DNA of 64,000 nucleotides from an uncultured Prochlorococcus sp. (GTDB lineage: Bacteria; Cyanobacteriota; Cyanobacteriia; PCC-6307; Cyanobiaceae). Positions within the stretch are counted from its first letter, which is position 1; each line of letters starts with the position of its first letter. A program made the position numbers and the translations under genes. Positions 27,274 to 35,900 of this stretch are shown here, piece by piece. The stretch lies in the NCBI GenBank assembly GCA_902616595.1, contig CACMTJ010000002.1:46706-110705 (forward strand), in the 5' to 3' direction. Below the pieces are notes generated by a model. The model worked only from the letters and a program-made list of their open reading frames with translations. It was not told the DNA's origin and did not search any database.

Positions 27274-27926
27274 AAATTTTTCGAACAACAAATAATCTCA
27301 GGATTAAAAGAAGTTTTTTCTTCGTAGGCTAAAACGATAGTCCAATTATGGAAGTTAATCTGTGAATAACTTAAATTTATATTTTTCTTATTATGAATTA
27401 ACTTTTTTGACTTTTCAAAAAATTGCCAATGGTTAATGTCTTTAGCTAATTTTCCATGATCCCATTTTATAGCAGCTTCAACAGAACACCATTGATTTAG
27501 GATCATATTTCTTGTTAAATAATTATTATGGTTTGATTTATTAGTATGAAAAAAATATTTTTTTGCAAATTTTATATGGTTAAACTCTCTATCTGTTCTC
27601 TCAATATCAATCCCTATTTTGCTTTTATGCCAGACTATAGTAATGGCATCTTTACAATGACTTAAACTGATATTCCCCATGCCAGAAGGTAAGCTTGGAG
27701 GTTCTCCAGGATGAGCATTAATTGGAATTTCTAGTGGATCTAAATTAAAAAGTGTTGAAAGTGATTGTCGCAAATAAGCTCTTGTTTCTAAGAAAATCTT
27801 TGATCTTGAATTTGTGAGGTTTTTTGCAGTCTTAATTTCTTCTAAAGTTGCGACATCTTGCACACCTTTAATTTCATAAAACCAAATTTTTGGTATTTTA
27901 TATTCATACTCATTTAATAATTTCAA
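27270..27926 (-). CDS. 4'-phosphopantetheinyl transferase (Sfp/HetI-like)
   Basis: A 218-residue protein of the Sfp superfamily. It has the metal-binding G-I-D-I-E-R motif, H-C-K-D near the middle, and the C-terminal helix W-C-S-V-E-A-A-I-K. The usual form of this last motif is W-x-x-K-E-A-x-x-K, so the lysine before the glutamate is replaced by valine. The enzyme transfers phosphopantetheine from coenzyme A to acyl carrier proteins. The only plausible start is TTG at 27926, whose first base is also the first base of the divergent bcp ATG. The family call is secure; full activity is presumed. Confidence 0.85.
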   Translation of the reverse strand: MKLLNEYEYKIPKIWFYEIKGVQDVATLEEIKTAKNLTNSRSKIFLETRAYLRQSLSTLFNLDPLEIPINAHPGEPPSLPSGMGNISLSHCKDAITIVWHKSKIGIDIERTDREFNHIKFAKKYFFHTNKSNHNNYLTRNMILNQWCSVEAAIKWDHGKLAKDINHWQFFEKSKKLIHNKKNINLSYSQINFHNWTIVLAYEEKTSFNPEIICCSKNF

Positions 27927-28393
27927 TGGCTCTTAAGGTTGGCGACAAAGCACCAGAATTTAAATTAAAAGATTCTTTTGAGAAAGAAGTTTCTCTTAGT
28001 GATTTTAAAGGTAAAAGAATAATACTATATTTTTATCCAAAAGATAATACTCCAGGATGTACGAAGGAAGCATGTAATTTTAAAGAGAATTGGGATTTAC
28101 TCCAAAAAAATAATATTGTTGTGCTTGGTATTAGTAAAGATAATGCATCCTCTCATCAGAAGTTTATAGAAAAATTTAATTTACCTTTTATTCTTTTAAC
28201 TGATCCTGAACCTTTCAAAATTTCTTCTGATTATGATAGCTATGGACTGAAGAAATTCATGGGAAAAGAATATATGGGAATGATGAGAAATACTTTTTTA
28301 ATTGATACTGAAGGTAACATCGAAAAAATTTACTTAAAGGTAAAAGCAGCAATAATGGCTGATCATATAATTGCAGACCTTGGTTTAAGCTAA
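27926..28393 (+). CDS. bcp: Thioredoxin-dependent peroxiredoxin (Bcp/PrxQ type)
   Basis: A 155-residue protein starting at ATG 27926 (M-A-L-K-V-G-D-K-A-P-E-F). It has the PrxQ motif P-K-D-N-T-P-G-C-T-K-E-A-C with peroxidatic Cys45 and resolving Cys50 five residues later, and the downstream R-N-T-F-L-I-D-T-E-G strand. It reduces hydroperoxides with electrons from thioredoxin, and in cyanobacteria protects against photosynthetic oxidants. It overlaps coaX at the 3' ends by 9 bases. Confidence 0.95.
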   Translation: MALKVGDKAPEFKLKDSFEKEVSLSDFKGKRIILYFYPKDNTPGCTKEACNFKENWDLLQKNNIVVLGISKDNASSHQKFIEKFNLPFILLTDPEPFKISSDYDSYGLKKFMGKEYMGMMRNTFLIDTEGNIEKIYLKVKAAIMADHIIADLGLS

Positions 28394-29080
28394 TTTTCTA
28401 ACGGAAAGGTGGTGAAGAATCATCCCCTCCATAACTAAATTAGGAGCATTGATAATATTTTCTATTTTAGTATTTAGAGATTTTGTAAGTAATTCAGAGT
28501 CTCCTCCACAGATTATTAAAATATCTTTTTCGGGATTAAATAAACTATTAATCACGCCAGTAAGAGAGTTGATTACTCCTTTTAAAATTGCTTCTTCTGT
28601 ATTAATTAAAAATTCTTTGATCGGAATATCATATTTTTTGGGAACTTTAAGATTTTTTGTATTTTGTTGCATAGATTTTAATTGTGTTAGAAAACCTGGA
28701 AGAAGTTGACCACCAATAATAGATCCATTTGAATTCAATTTTGTTATTGATAATATTGTTCCAAAATCTGCAATTAGCAAATCTTTTTTGAAAGGGTTTT
28801 CAATAATTTTTAAAGCGGCAATACAGGCAAGAGCTCTATCAACTCCAAAATAATCAGGAAGATTTGATAACTGAATATCTTTAGTTTTTATTTCATTTTC
28901 TTTTTTCAGCAAAAAATTTGGTAGTTTTCCTACAGAAGCCCAAATTAATTGATCAAGATCTATATTTTCTGGAACTTTTTGTTCTTTTTTGGTATGGAAG
29001 AATTTAGATTGATTTTTAGAATATTTTGCCCAATGAAGCCTACTATTACCTACTAATAAAAAATTGATATCTAAGACCAT
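28385..29080 (-). CDS. coaX: Type III pantothenate kinase
   Basis: A 231-residue protein. It has the CoaX pattern: an N-terminal nucleotide strand L-L-V-G-N-S-R-L-H-W, then Y-F-G-V-D-R-A-L-A-C, L-I-A-D-F-G-T-I-L-S, G-S-I-I-G-G-Q-L-L-P-G, and the C-terminal I-C-G-G-D-S. It phosphorylates pantothenate in the first step of coenzyme A synthesis. The first nucleotide motif is diverged (V-G-N-S rather than D-x-G-N-T), and the D-F-G-T motif reads threonine-isoleucine in place of the common T-A. It is 15 bases downstream of cysH and probably co-transcribed. Confidence 0.85.
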   Translation of the reverse strand: MVLDINFLLVGNSRLHWAKYSKNQSKFFHTKKEQKVPENIDLDQLIWASVGKLPNFLLKKENEIKTKDIQLSNLPDYFGVDRALACIAALKIIENPFKKDLLIADFGTILSITKLNSNGSIIGGQLLPGFLTQLKSMQQNTKNLKVPKKYDIPIKEFLINTEEAILKGVINSLTGVINSLFNPEKDILIICGGDSELLTKSLNTKIENIINAPNLVMEGMILHHLSVRKLA

Positions 29081-29095
29081 TGTTCTATGATCAAT

Positions 29096-29818
29096 TTAAT
29101 TATTAGTGTGGATTCCACATTCTTGTTTAATTCCCCTAAATCTTGTACCTCTTCCCTTTGTTTCAACACCATCAGGACTGCTTGAATGCCAATCTCCTAC
29201 AGAAGAATAACCTTTGATAAAAAGTGGATGGGCAGGTAAATTATTCTCTTCCATATAATAAAAAATATCTTTATTTGTCCAATTTAATAATGGTCTTAAA
29301 GAGAGTCTTAGACGAATTACGTCTAGGAATTGCATTTTGTTTCTATTTTCTGTTTGACTTGATCTAACACCGCTTGCCCAGCAGACAATATCATATTTTT
29401 CTAGACCATTTTCTAAAGGTTTTATCTTTCTCAATTCGTGATACTTATCTAAATCACTCTCTTTATTTGTTTCCCAAAGTTTTCCATATTTAGCCTCCAT
29501 TCTTGCTGGAGATAATTCACTTTGCAGAACTTTTACTTCTAAAGATAAATCTTCAATAAGCTTTTCAGCGTAATGGTATGTTTCTGGAGGGAGGTAACCT
29601 GTATCTATCCAAAATATTTTGATTTTTTTTTGTAGATTTAATTTACTGACCATATTTAAAAGGACTGATGACTGTATACCAAAACTTGTTGTAATAGCAA
29701 ATTGATTATCAAATTTTTCATAACCCCATGAAAGCATTTCTTGAGGCTTTATATCTACTAGCTCTTGATTATATTTCTTTAAGATAGGTTGAATATCTTT
29801 GTGGATTTTTTCAATCAT
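29096..29818 (-). CDS. cysH: Phosphoadenylyl-sulfate reductase
   Basis: A 240-residue protein of the PAPS reductase family. It contains T-T-S-F-G-I-Q-S-S-V-L-L (PP-loop), W-I-D-T-G-Y-L-P-P-E-T, and the C-terminal catalytic motif E-C-G-I-H with Cys234. The paired C-C and C-x-x-C cysteines that bind a 4Fe-4S cluster in APS reductases are absent, so the substrate is expected to be PAPS with thioredoxin as donor. It produces sulfite for assimilation. It stands divergent from the NDH-2 gene, with 74 bases between the starts. Confidence 0.94.
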   Translation of the reverse strand: MIEKIHKDIQPILKKYNQELVDIKPQEMLSWGYEKFDNQFAITTSFGIQSSVLLNMVSKLNLQKKIKIFWIDTGYLPPETYHYAEKLIEDLSLEVKVLQSELSPARMEAKYGKLWETNKESDLDKYHELRKIKPLENGLEKYDIVCWASGVRSSQTENRNKMQFLDVIRLRLSLRPLLNWTNKDIFYYMEENNLPAHPLFIKGYSSVGDWHSSSPDGVETKGRGTRFRGIKQECGIHTNN

Positions 29819-29892
29819 TCTTCAATTTGTTTATGAGTTAAATGTGATTTCTCTCAATTTAAAAATTATTCGTATACTTTAATAATACATTT

Positions 29893-31107
29893 ATGGATAA
29901 CAATATTCTGCTAATGAAATCAATACAAAAACCAATAGTAATAGTTGGAGCAGGTTTTGCAGGTATGACATTTGCTTTGAATTTAAAAAATCTTAATCCC
30001 TCTTTACCAATTCTTGTAGTTGATTCTCAAGCTAACTTTATATTCAAACCTTTAATGTACGAACTTTTAAGTCAAGAAATAAGAAGTTGGGAAGCCACCC
30101 CAAAATTTGCGAATATTTTTTCTGATGCAGGTATAACTTTTTTGAGAAATTGTTTGACCAAGATTTCTTTCAAAGAAAATATTCTTGAATTTAGTGATGA
30201 GTTGAAATTAAGTTATCAATATCTTGTAATTTGTACAGGATCTATTCCAAATAGTTTTTTAATAAAAGGTGTAGATGAAAATTGTTATTTTTTTAATGAT
30301 TTTCACGATTTAAAAAAATTAGAATCTTTTTTAAAAAAATCACCAAAAACTACGTTTCAAAAAAAATTATTCATTGTTGGTGGTGGTCCCTCTGGGATCG
30401 AATTGGCATGCAAAATTAAAGATATATTTACAGAACAATTTGAAATTAATCTAATAGAAAAATCAAATGAAATCCTTAATAAAAATAAAATTTTTAATAA
30501 AGAACAAGCAGAAAAGGCATTAGAAAAGAGAAAAATTAACGTTCTTTTAAATTCCACAGTTAAAGAAGTCTCAGAAACTAAAATTAGTATTTCTAGTGAG
30601 GTTGGAATAACTTCTTTGGATAAAGATATTGTTATTTGGACTGCAGGTGTTAAACCTAATTTGTCTTACTTAGAAACTGATGAAATAACAAAAAAGTTTG
30701 GACGAGTTTTGGTTAATAATAATTTGCAAATAGAAAACCATAAAAACTGTTTTGCTATTGGCGATATTTCAATTATTGAAGGAATGGAGGATTTACCGAT
30801 AACTGCGCAAGTCGCTATGCAGGAAGGAAATCATCTTGCTAATAATTTAGAACTTCTAATTCAAGGAAAGGATCCTTTACCCTTCAAATTTCAAGATAAT
30901 GGTGAAATGATTAGCTTAGGAATGGGTGAAGCTTCAATTTCTGGGCTTGGTGTTACTTTATCTGGGAAATTAGCTTTTGAGGCAAGAAGACTTATATATG
31001 CCTCCAAGTTGCCTGATATTACGGAAAGCTTAAAATCTGCATCTTCATGGATATTCCAAAAAAAATCTATTTTTAAAAAGTTTCTTAAAAAAGATAAATC
31101 TCATTAA
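29893..31107 (+). CDS. Type II NAD(P)H dehydrogenase-like flavoprotein
   Basis: A 404-residue protein with two Rossmann folds: FAD motif V-I-V-G-A-G-F-A-G (about residues 16-24) and NAD(P) motif F-I-V-G-G-G-P-S-G-I-E-L-A (about 160). The C-terminal FAD patch reads F-A-I-G-D-I-S. NDH-2 enzymes pass electrons from NAD(P)H to membrane quinone without pumping protons, and in cyanobacteria are thought to sense redox state. The start is ATG 29893 with ATG 29914 as an alternative. It is followed 49 bases later by the SLC13 transporter gene. Confidence 0.88.
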   Translation: MDNNILLMKSIQKPIVIVGAGFAGMTFALNLKNLNPSLPILVVDSQANFIFKPLMYELLSQEIRSWEATPKFANIFSDAGITFLRNCLTKISFKENILEFSDELKLSYQYLVICTGSIPNSFLIKGVDENCYFFNDFHDLKKLESFLKKSPKTTFQKKLFIVGGGPSGIELACKIKDIFTEQFEINLIEKSNEILNKNKIFNKEQAEKALEKRKINVLLNSTVKEVSETKISISSEVGITSLDKDIVIWTAGVKPNLSYLETDEITKKFGRVLVNNNLQIENHKNCFAIGDISIIEGMEDLPITAQVAMQEGNHLANNLELLIQGKDPLPFKFQDNGEMISLGMGEASISGLGVTLSGKLAFEARRLIYASKLPDITESLKSASSWIFQKKSIFKKFLKKDKSH

Positions 31108-31156
31108 ACTTTTTTGAAATATTGTTTTTGGGTATATTGAGTTAAATAAGTTCCGT

Positions 31157-32968
31157 ATGAATTTAATTTCAATAGTTAGTAATAATTTTGATGCGTTTAT
31201 AACGGTAGTTGTTTTAATAATGTCAATAATTTTGTTTATTAAAAATACTATTGCGCCAGAATTGACTGGTTTGTTATGTGTTGGAATATTTATATCTACA
31301 GGGGTTCTTTCTCCTGAAAAAGCTTTAGCTGGCTTTGGTAGCCCATCTTTAATTACCCTTATGGGCCTATTTGCAGTTTCCTCTGCATTATTTAAAAGTG
31401 GTGCCTTAGACAGAGTAAGAGAATTGATTTCTTCTGAAAGTATTAGAACTCCAAGAAAATTAATTTCTTTAATAGCTTTTTTGATAGCTCCAATATCTGG
31501 AATTGTACCTAATACGCCAGTAGTAGCATCTTTATTGCCTTTAATTGAAGGATGGTGCGAGCGAAGAAATATATCACCATCAAAAGTTTTATTACCTCTT
31601 TCTTTTGCTACTTTATTAGGTGGAACTCTGACATTATTAGGTAGCTCAGTAAATCTTCTTGTAAGTGATATTAGTCAACAATTAGGCTATGGAGCTTTGG
31701 AATTATTTAGTTTGACTTCAATTGGAATACCTGTGTGGCTTATAGGTACAACCTATATGATTTTAGTTTCTGACGTGCTTTTGCCAGATAGAGGGAAAGA
31801 AAAGGAGTTTATAAAAAATGGTGATATGAACATTTATTTTACTGAAGTTACTATTCCCTCTACTTCAGAATTAGTTGGACAATCTGTGAGAAATAGTAGA
31901 TTGCAAAGACGATTTGACGTTGATGTGCTGGAATTGCAACGAAATGGAAAAGTTATTCTCCCTCCTTTGGCCGATAGAAAGATTGAACCTGATGATAGAT
32001 TAATAATCCGCGTTACAAGGGCAGACTTATTTAGGCTTCAGCAGGAACATACCATTCTATTAGGTGAAAACAAAACATCTTTTGACGGAGGAGGCAATGT
32101 TTTCTCAGATGACGAAGGTACCAAGACCTTCGAAGCCCTTTTACCAGCTGGCTCAACTCTAGCTGGTGCAAGTTTGAGAGAATTAAGGTTTAGACAGCGT
32201 CATAATGCAACAGTTTTGGCACTAAGAAGAGGACAACAAACTGTTCAGGAGAGATTAGGTCAAGCTGTTTTAAGGGCTGGAGATGTTTTATTATTGCAAG
32301 CACCTTTAGATTCAATAAGAGGTTTGCAAGCTAGTAATGATTTGCTTATTTTAGATCAATTCGAAGATGATTTACCTTTTTTGATAAAAAAACCTATATC
32401 GATTGGAATTGCAATAGGAATGGTGGTTTTGCCTTCTGTTTCTAATATTCCATTAGTAGGTTCAGTCCTTTTAGCAGTCATTGCTATGGTTGCTTGTGGA
32501 TGTTTAAGACCTGCAGAGATACAAAAATCAATTAGGTTAGACATCATTTTATTGTTGGGATCACTTTCATGCTTTAGTGTAGCTATGCAAGTAACAGGAT
32601 TAGCAGATTTAATTGCAGTCAACCTAGACTTCGCCCTTAATGGAATGCCTCTTTATTTTGCGCTGGTCTTAATTTTTGTATCGACAGTTATCCTTACACA
32701 ATTTATAAGTAATGCTGCTTCGGTTGCTTTGATTTTGCCTGTTGTGATTGAATTCTCAAATGTTTTAGGAATTTCACCAAGCGCTTTAATAATGCTTGTT
32801 TTATTTGGCGCAAGTCAATCTTTCTTGACTCCAATGGGTTATCAAACAAACTTAATGGTTTATGGACCTGGAAGATATAGATTCTTTGATATCGCAAAAT
32901 ACGGAGCTGGATTAACGCTTATAATGTCATTTACAGTGCCAGCATTGATAATTTTAAATTACGGATAA
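31157..32968 (+). CDS. SLC13/DASS family sodium-coupled anion transporter with two RCK_C domains
   Basis: A 603-residue membrane protein. Hydrophobic helices occupy residues 10-215 and 400-600, with the family motifs N-T-P-V-V-A-S-L-L-P and S-N-A-A-S-V-A-L-I-L-P-V. The cytoplasmic middle (about 225-395) holds two RCK_C (TrkA-C) modules, marked by D-D-R-L-I-I-R-V-T and G-D-V-L-L-L-Q-A-P. Related proteins in cyanobacteria and algae (SAC1/SLT type) move sulfate or regulate it, but substrate cannot be read from sequence. The gene ends 5 bases before ktrB, so it is probably in one operon with the potassium transporter, and cysH lies nearby. Confidence 0.88.
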   Translation: MNLISIVSNNFDAFITVVVLIMSIILFIKNTIAPELTGLLCVGIFISTGVLSPEKALAGFGSPSLITLMGLFAVSSALFKSGALDRVRELISSESIRTPRKLISLIAFLIAPISGIVPNTPVVASLLPLIEGWCERRNISPSKVLLPLSFATLLGGTLTLLGSSVNLLVSDISQQLGYGALELFSLTSIGIPVWLIGTTYMILVSDVLLPDRGKEKEFIKNGDMNIYFTEVTIPSTSELVGQSVRNSRLQRRFDVDVLELQRNGKVILPPLADRKIEPDDRLIIRVTRADLFRLQQEHTILLGENKTSFDGGGNVFSDDEGTKTFEALLPAGSTLAGASLRELRFRQRHNATVLALRRGQQTVQERLGQAVLRAGDVLLLQAPLDSIRGLQASNDLLILDQFEDDLPFLIKKPISIGIAIGMVVLPSVSNIPLVGSVLLAVIAMVACGCLRPAEIQKSIRLDIILLLGSLSCFSVAMQVTGLADLIAVNLDFALNGMPLYFALVLIFVSTVILTQFISNAASVALILPVVIEFSNVLGISPSALIMLVLFGASQSFLTPMGYQTNLMVYGPGRYRFFDIAKYGAGLTLIMSFTVPALIILNYG

Positions 32969-32973
32969 ATAAA

Positions 32974-34377
32974 GTGAAATTTATAAGTAATGTTTATAAG
33001 TTAAAAGATGCTTACAAAAAGCTATCTGTTCCTCAATTTACTATTGTTACAGGTCTGTTTATTATTTGCTTTGGAACTTTAATTTTGAGTTCTCCATTAT
33101 GTTCATCTTCAAAGGTTGGTTTGTGGGAAGCATTTTTCACATCTACTTCTGCCATAACCGTCACTGGCTTAACCATAATAGATATTGGTGTTGATTTAAA
33201 TTTCTTTGGTCAAGTTTTCTTGGCTTTTATGCTGTTATCAGGTGGTCTAGGGTTAATGGCTATCACTACATTTTTACAAGGGTTTGTTGTAAAGGGGACA
33301 AAGCTAAGAACTAGATTAGACAAAGGAAAGACTCTAGATGAATTTGGAGTTGGAGGAATTGGTCGAACTTTTCAAAGTATTGCTATTACTGCAATTAGTA
33401 TCATATCCTTGGGCGCAATTATTTTATATTCTTTTGGATTTGTAGACATTCAAAATAATTGGGAAAGACTATGGTCCTCAATTTTTCACAGCATATCTGC
33501 ATATAACAATGCAGGATTTTCTTTAAGGTCAAATAGTCTTCAAGACTATAGAACAAATTATTTGGTTAATAGCGTCTTTGTTTTTCTCATTGTTATGGGT
33601 GGACTGGGATGGAGGGTTATTGATGATATTTGGAGTAATAAAAAAAATCTTTCTTATAAAAAATTAAGCCTGCATTCCAGACTAGTTATTAGGACAAGTT
33701 TGTCTCTAATATTATTCGGATCATTAGGATTCTTTATCACTGAATCATTGCTAAATAGTCAATTTTTTAATGATTTGAATTTGTTTGAAAGGTTATTGTC
33801 ATCAATCTTTGAAACAGTAAGTGCAAGAACCGCAGGCTTTACAAATCACCCAATCTCCTTGAACTCGATATCAGATACTGGCTTATTGTTATTAATGACT
33901 TTGATGTTTATTGGAGCAAGTACTGGAGGTACTGGCGGAGGTATAAAAACTACTACATTTATTGCTTTAATGGCAGCAACTAGATCAACTTTAAGAGGTC
34001 AGAAAGATGTAATTATTAGCAATAGATTAATTTCAGATAAAGTTATTCTAAAGGCAGTTGGAATAACAGTTGGATCGTTGCTTTTTGTTCTATTAATGGC
34101 AATGCTTCTAAGTACAACTAATACTTTTGTTAATAAGGAATCTTTCACATTCCTAGAAATTCTATTTACTTGCATATCTGCTTTTGCAACTGTTGGGTTT
34201 GATATTGGTTTAACTGCAAAATTAAATCACTTCGGCCAACTTATTCTTATTGTCGGAATGTTTGTGGGCAGACTTGGTATCCTTTTGCTTTTAAGTGCAC
34301 TTTGGCAGGCTCTTTATAAGAGTAGAATAGATAGACAAAAGAGAATTGGCTATCCTAGGGCTGATCTTTATGTTTAG
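32974..34377 (+). CDS. ktrB: KtrB/TrkH-type potassium transporter membrane subunit
   Basis: A 467-residue integral membrane protein made of repeated M1-P-M2 units. The pore segments include S-A-I-T-V-T-G-L, H-S-I-S-A-Y-N-N-A-G-F, S-A-R-T-A-G-F and S-A-F-A-T-V-G-F, each with the central glycine of the K+ filter. The G-A-S-T-G-G-T-G-G-G-I-K-T gating loop follows the third unit. It imports K+ driven by Na+. It starts at GTG, 5 bases after the SLC13 gene, and is followed by ktrA 18 bases later. Confidence 0.93.
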   Translation: MKFISNVYKLKDAYKKLSVPQFTIVTGLFIICFGTLILSSPLCSSSKVGLWEAFFTSTSAITVTGLTIIDIGVDLNFFGQVFLAFMLLSGGLGLMAITTFLQGFVVKGTKLRTRLDKGKTLDEFGVGGIGRTFQSIAITAISIISLGAIILYSFGFVDIQNNWERLWSSIFHSISAYNNAGFSLRSNSLQDYRTNYLVNSVFVFLIVMGGLGWRVIDDIWSNKKNLSYKKLSLHSRLVIRTSLSLILFGSLGFFITESLLNSQFFNDLNLFERLLSSIFETVSARTAGFTNHPISLNSISDTGLLLLMTLMFIGASTGGTGGGIKTTTFIALMAATRSTLRGQKDVIISNRLISDKVILKAVGITVGSLLFVLLMAMLLSTTNTFVNKESFTFLEILFTCISAFATVGFDIGLTAKLNHFGQLILIVGMFVGRLGILLLLSALWQALYKSRIDRQKRIGYPRADLYV

Positions 34378-34395
34378 GATTAACTGAGTTTTATT

Positions 34396-35100
34396 ATGGC
34401 TGATTGGTGGCAGTGGGCTCAAAAGAGTGAAAAAGAAGCCCTCACTTTTGCAGTTGTTGGCATTGGAAGATTTGGAACCGCTGTTTGTAAAGAACTTATA
34501 AGCAATGGTGCAGATGTTTTGGCTGCAGATTATTCCGAAAAAGCTATTGATGATTTGAGACAATTGGAACCTTCTATAGAAGCTAGAGTTGTAGATTGTA
34601 CTGATGAAGAGTCTATGAAGGAATCTGGAATACTTGAAATGAATACTGTTGTAGTGGGTATAAGTGAACCTATTGAAGCAAGTATAACTACTACACTTAT
34701 TGCTAAAGATAGTGAAGGTAGCAAAGTGAAAAGAGTAATAGCAAGAGCCACCAGTGACTTGCACGAAAAAATGTTAAAAAGGGTAGGTGCAGACAAAGTT
34801 GTCTTTCCTTCCAGAATGCAAGGAGAGAGATTAGGTTTAGAACTAGTTAGACCAAATCTAATTGAAAGATTGGAACTCGATAACCAAACTGGTATAGATG
34901 AAATAACTGTTCCAGAGGAATTTATTGGAAGATCTTTAAGAGATTTGAATTTGAGGAAAAATTATTTAGTTAATGTTCTTGCAGCAGGACCTGCTGAAGA
35001 GTTAACAGTGAATCCTCCAGCAAAATATATCTTGGAAAGAGGAAATATTTTGGTAGTAATGGGAAAAACTGCAGATTTACAGAAATTGCCTCAAAATTAA
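34396..35100 (+). CDS. ktrA: KtrA/TrkA-type potassium uptake regulatory subunit
   Basis: A 234-residue RCK protein. The N-terminal Rossmann domain has V-V-G-I-G-R-F-G-T-A-V and the acidic A-D-Y-S-E after beta-2, which binds NAD(H) or ATP. The RCK_C module (about residues 150-232) contains E-I-T-V-P-E-E-F-I-G-R-S-L-R-D-L. It forms an octameric ring that gates KtrB. It is the last gene of the run that starts at the SLC13 transporter and converges on the RHH gene. Confidence 0.93.
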   Translation: MADWWQWAQKSEKEALTFAVVGIGRFGTAVCKELISNGADVLAADYSEKAIDDLRQLEPSIEARVVDCTDEESMKESGILEMNTVVVGISEPIEASITTTLIAKDSEGSKVKRVIARATSDLHEKMLKRVGADKVVFPSRMQGERLGLELVRPNLIERLELDNQTGIDEITVPEEFIGRSLRDLNLRKNYLVNVLAAGPAEELTVNPPAKYILERGNILVVMGKTADLQKLPQN

Positions 35101-35106
35101 TTATTT

Positions 35107-35409
35107 TTAATCAGATTTTTTATAGTATCTAATCCTTTGAGGAGCTCTTTTTAATCTTTTAACGCTTTGTTTTTCAAGTTCGTTTCTAAATCTATCAGTA
35201 TTTAAATTATTTTCTGAAACAGATGATTTAATTTCTTTTTCGAAATATTTTTTTATACCCTCTTGTATTAACACTTTTGCCATATTACTAACTGTCCTAG
35301 ATTCATTATTCGCCAAAATAGTTAATTGCTCACATATTAATTCTGGAAGAACTACTTGAATTCTGGGGGATTTAGGCTTCCCATTAGTTGAGTTTTGGCG
35401 GGTAGCCAT
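35107..35409 (-). CDS. Ribbon-helix-helix (CopG-like) DNA-binding protein, 100 aa
   Basis: A 100-residue basic protein. Residues 14-52 fit a ribbon-helix-helix fold: strand P-R-I-Q-V-V-L-P, helix E-L-I-C-E-Q-L-T-I-L-A, turn N-N-E-S-R-T, helix V-S-N-M-A-K-V-L-I-Q-E-G. The tail (53-100) is charged, with R-R at the end. RHH proteins usually bind operators as dimers and often repress their own gene; some are antitoxins. No toxin-like partner is adjacent on the same strand. A 29-bp imperfect palindrome sits directly upstream of its start (35423-35451). Confidence 0.75.
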   Translation of the reverse strand: MATRQNSTNGKPKSPRIQVVLPELICEQLTILANNESRTVSNMAKVLIQEGIKKYFEKEIKSSVSENNLNTDRFRNELEKQSVKRLKRAPQRIRYYKKSD

Positions 35410-35422
35410 TAGTCAAAGTTGA

Positions 35423-35451
35423 TAACTGTTACTTATAAGTATACACAGTTA
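35423..35451. promoter_or_regulatory. Imperfect palindrome, candidate operator of the RHH regulator
   Basis: TAACTGT (35423-35429) and ACAGTTA (35445-35451) are exact reverse complements, and between them lies the self-complementary dodecamer TACTTATAAGTA (35430-35441). The whole is dyad-symmetric apart from a three-base offset. It begins 14 bases upstream of the RHH start codon (35409 on the minus strand) and faces the divergent gene at 35527. This is a natural place for autoregulation; binding is not shown. Confidence 0.5.
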
Positions 35452-35476
35452 GTCAAGGATACTATCTTTGTGTATA
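35440..35476. promoter_or_regulatory. Second inverted repeat in the RHH intergenic region
   Basis: TATACACA (35440-35447) and TGTGTATA (35469-35476) form an 8-bp inverted repeat with 21 bases between. The left arm overlaps the palindrome at 35423-35451. A direct repeat TTAGTCAA occurs at 35409-35416 and 35449-35456. Several symmetric sites in 70 bases favour a regulated divergent promoter region. Confidence 0.35.
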
Positions 35477-35526
35477 TTATTAGTAAGGAAATTTATGTCC
35501 GTATCAATTAATTGTTTTATTATCCC

Positions 35527-35865
35527 ATGAAAAATTCAAGAAAAATTGATTCTCCTAAAAGGTCGATAATTGATAAACCGAAAAAAAGATTAGTCAATTC
35601 TGATTCTCACGATAATGAAAATAGTGACGTTTTAGTATCAGCTGTAATTAGTCCATATTTGTTAACTCATCTTCATCATATTCTTCAGCAGTCTGAGTAT
35701 TATGCTCAAAAAGATGGTAGAAAATCTCACGCAGCTAACTTTGCGAAACTAAGAAAAGTTTTATGTTTAGACGCAAGAAGTATGGCAGATGCCTCTGCAA
35801 AAGAGATAAAAGATGTGGATAATGATTTATCTAATAATAAATATAATGAACAAAATGCAGCTTGA
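35527..35865 (+). CDS. Conserved picocyanobacterial hypothetical protein, 112 aa
   Basis: I do not recognise a named family. I use ATG 35527; a TTG five codons upstream is less likely. The N-terminal 30 residues are basic and polar. The central part (about 38-85) looks like two amphipathic helices rich in His, Gln and Tyr (L-T-H-L-H-H-I-L-Q-Q-S-E-Y-Y, then K-S-H-A-A-N-F-A-K-L-R-K-V-L). The C-terminus is acidic and ends in repeats of Asn. It is divergent from the RHH gene and 35 bases upstream of the Nif11-like gene. No membrane segment. Confidence 0.6.
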   Translation: MKNSRKIDSPKRSIIDKPKKRLVNSDSHDNENSDVLVSAVISPYLLTHLHHILQQSEYYAQKDGRKSHAANFAKLRKVLCLDARSMADASAKEIKDVDNDLSNNKYNEQNAA

Positions 35866-35900
35866 AGTAATAATCTATTAATAATATAGATTAAAAAATT

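Noticed and set aside
34291..34764. Minus-strand open frame of 157 codons
   Set aside because: It is antisense to ktrB and ktrA and is serine/cysteine/phenylalanine-rich, which is typical of the complement of a real gene.
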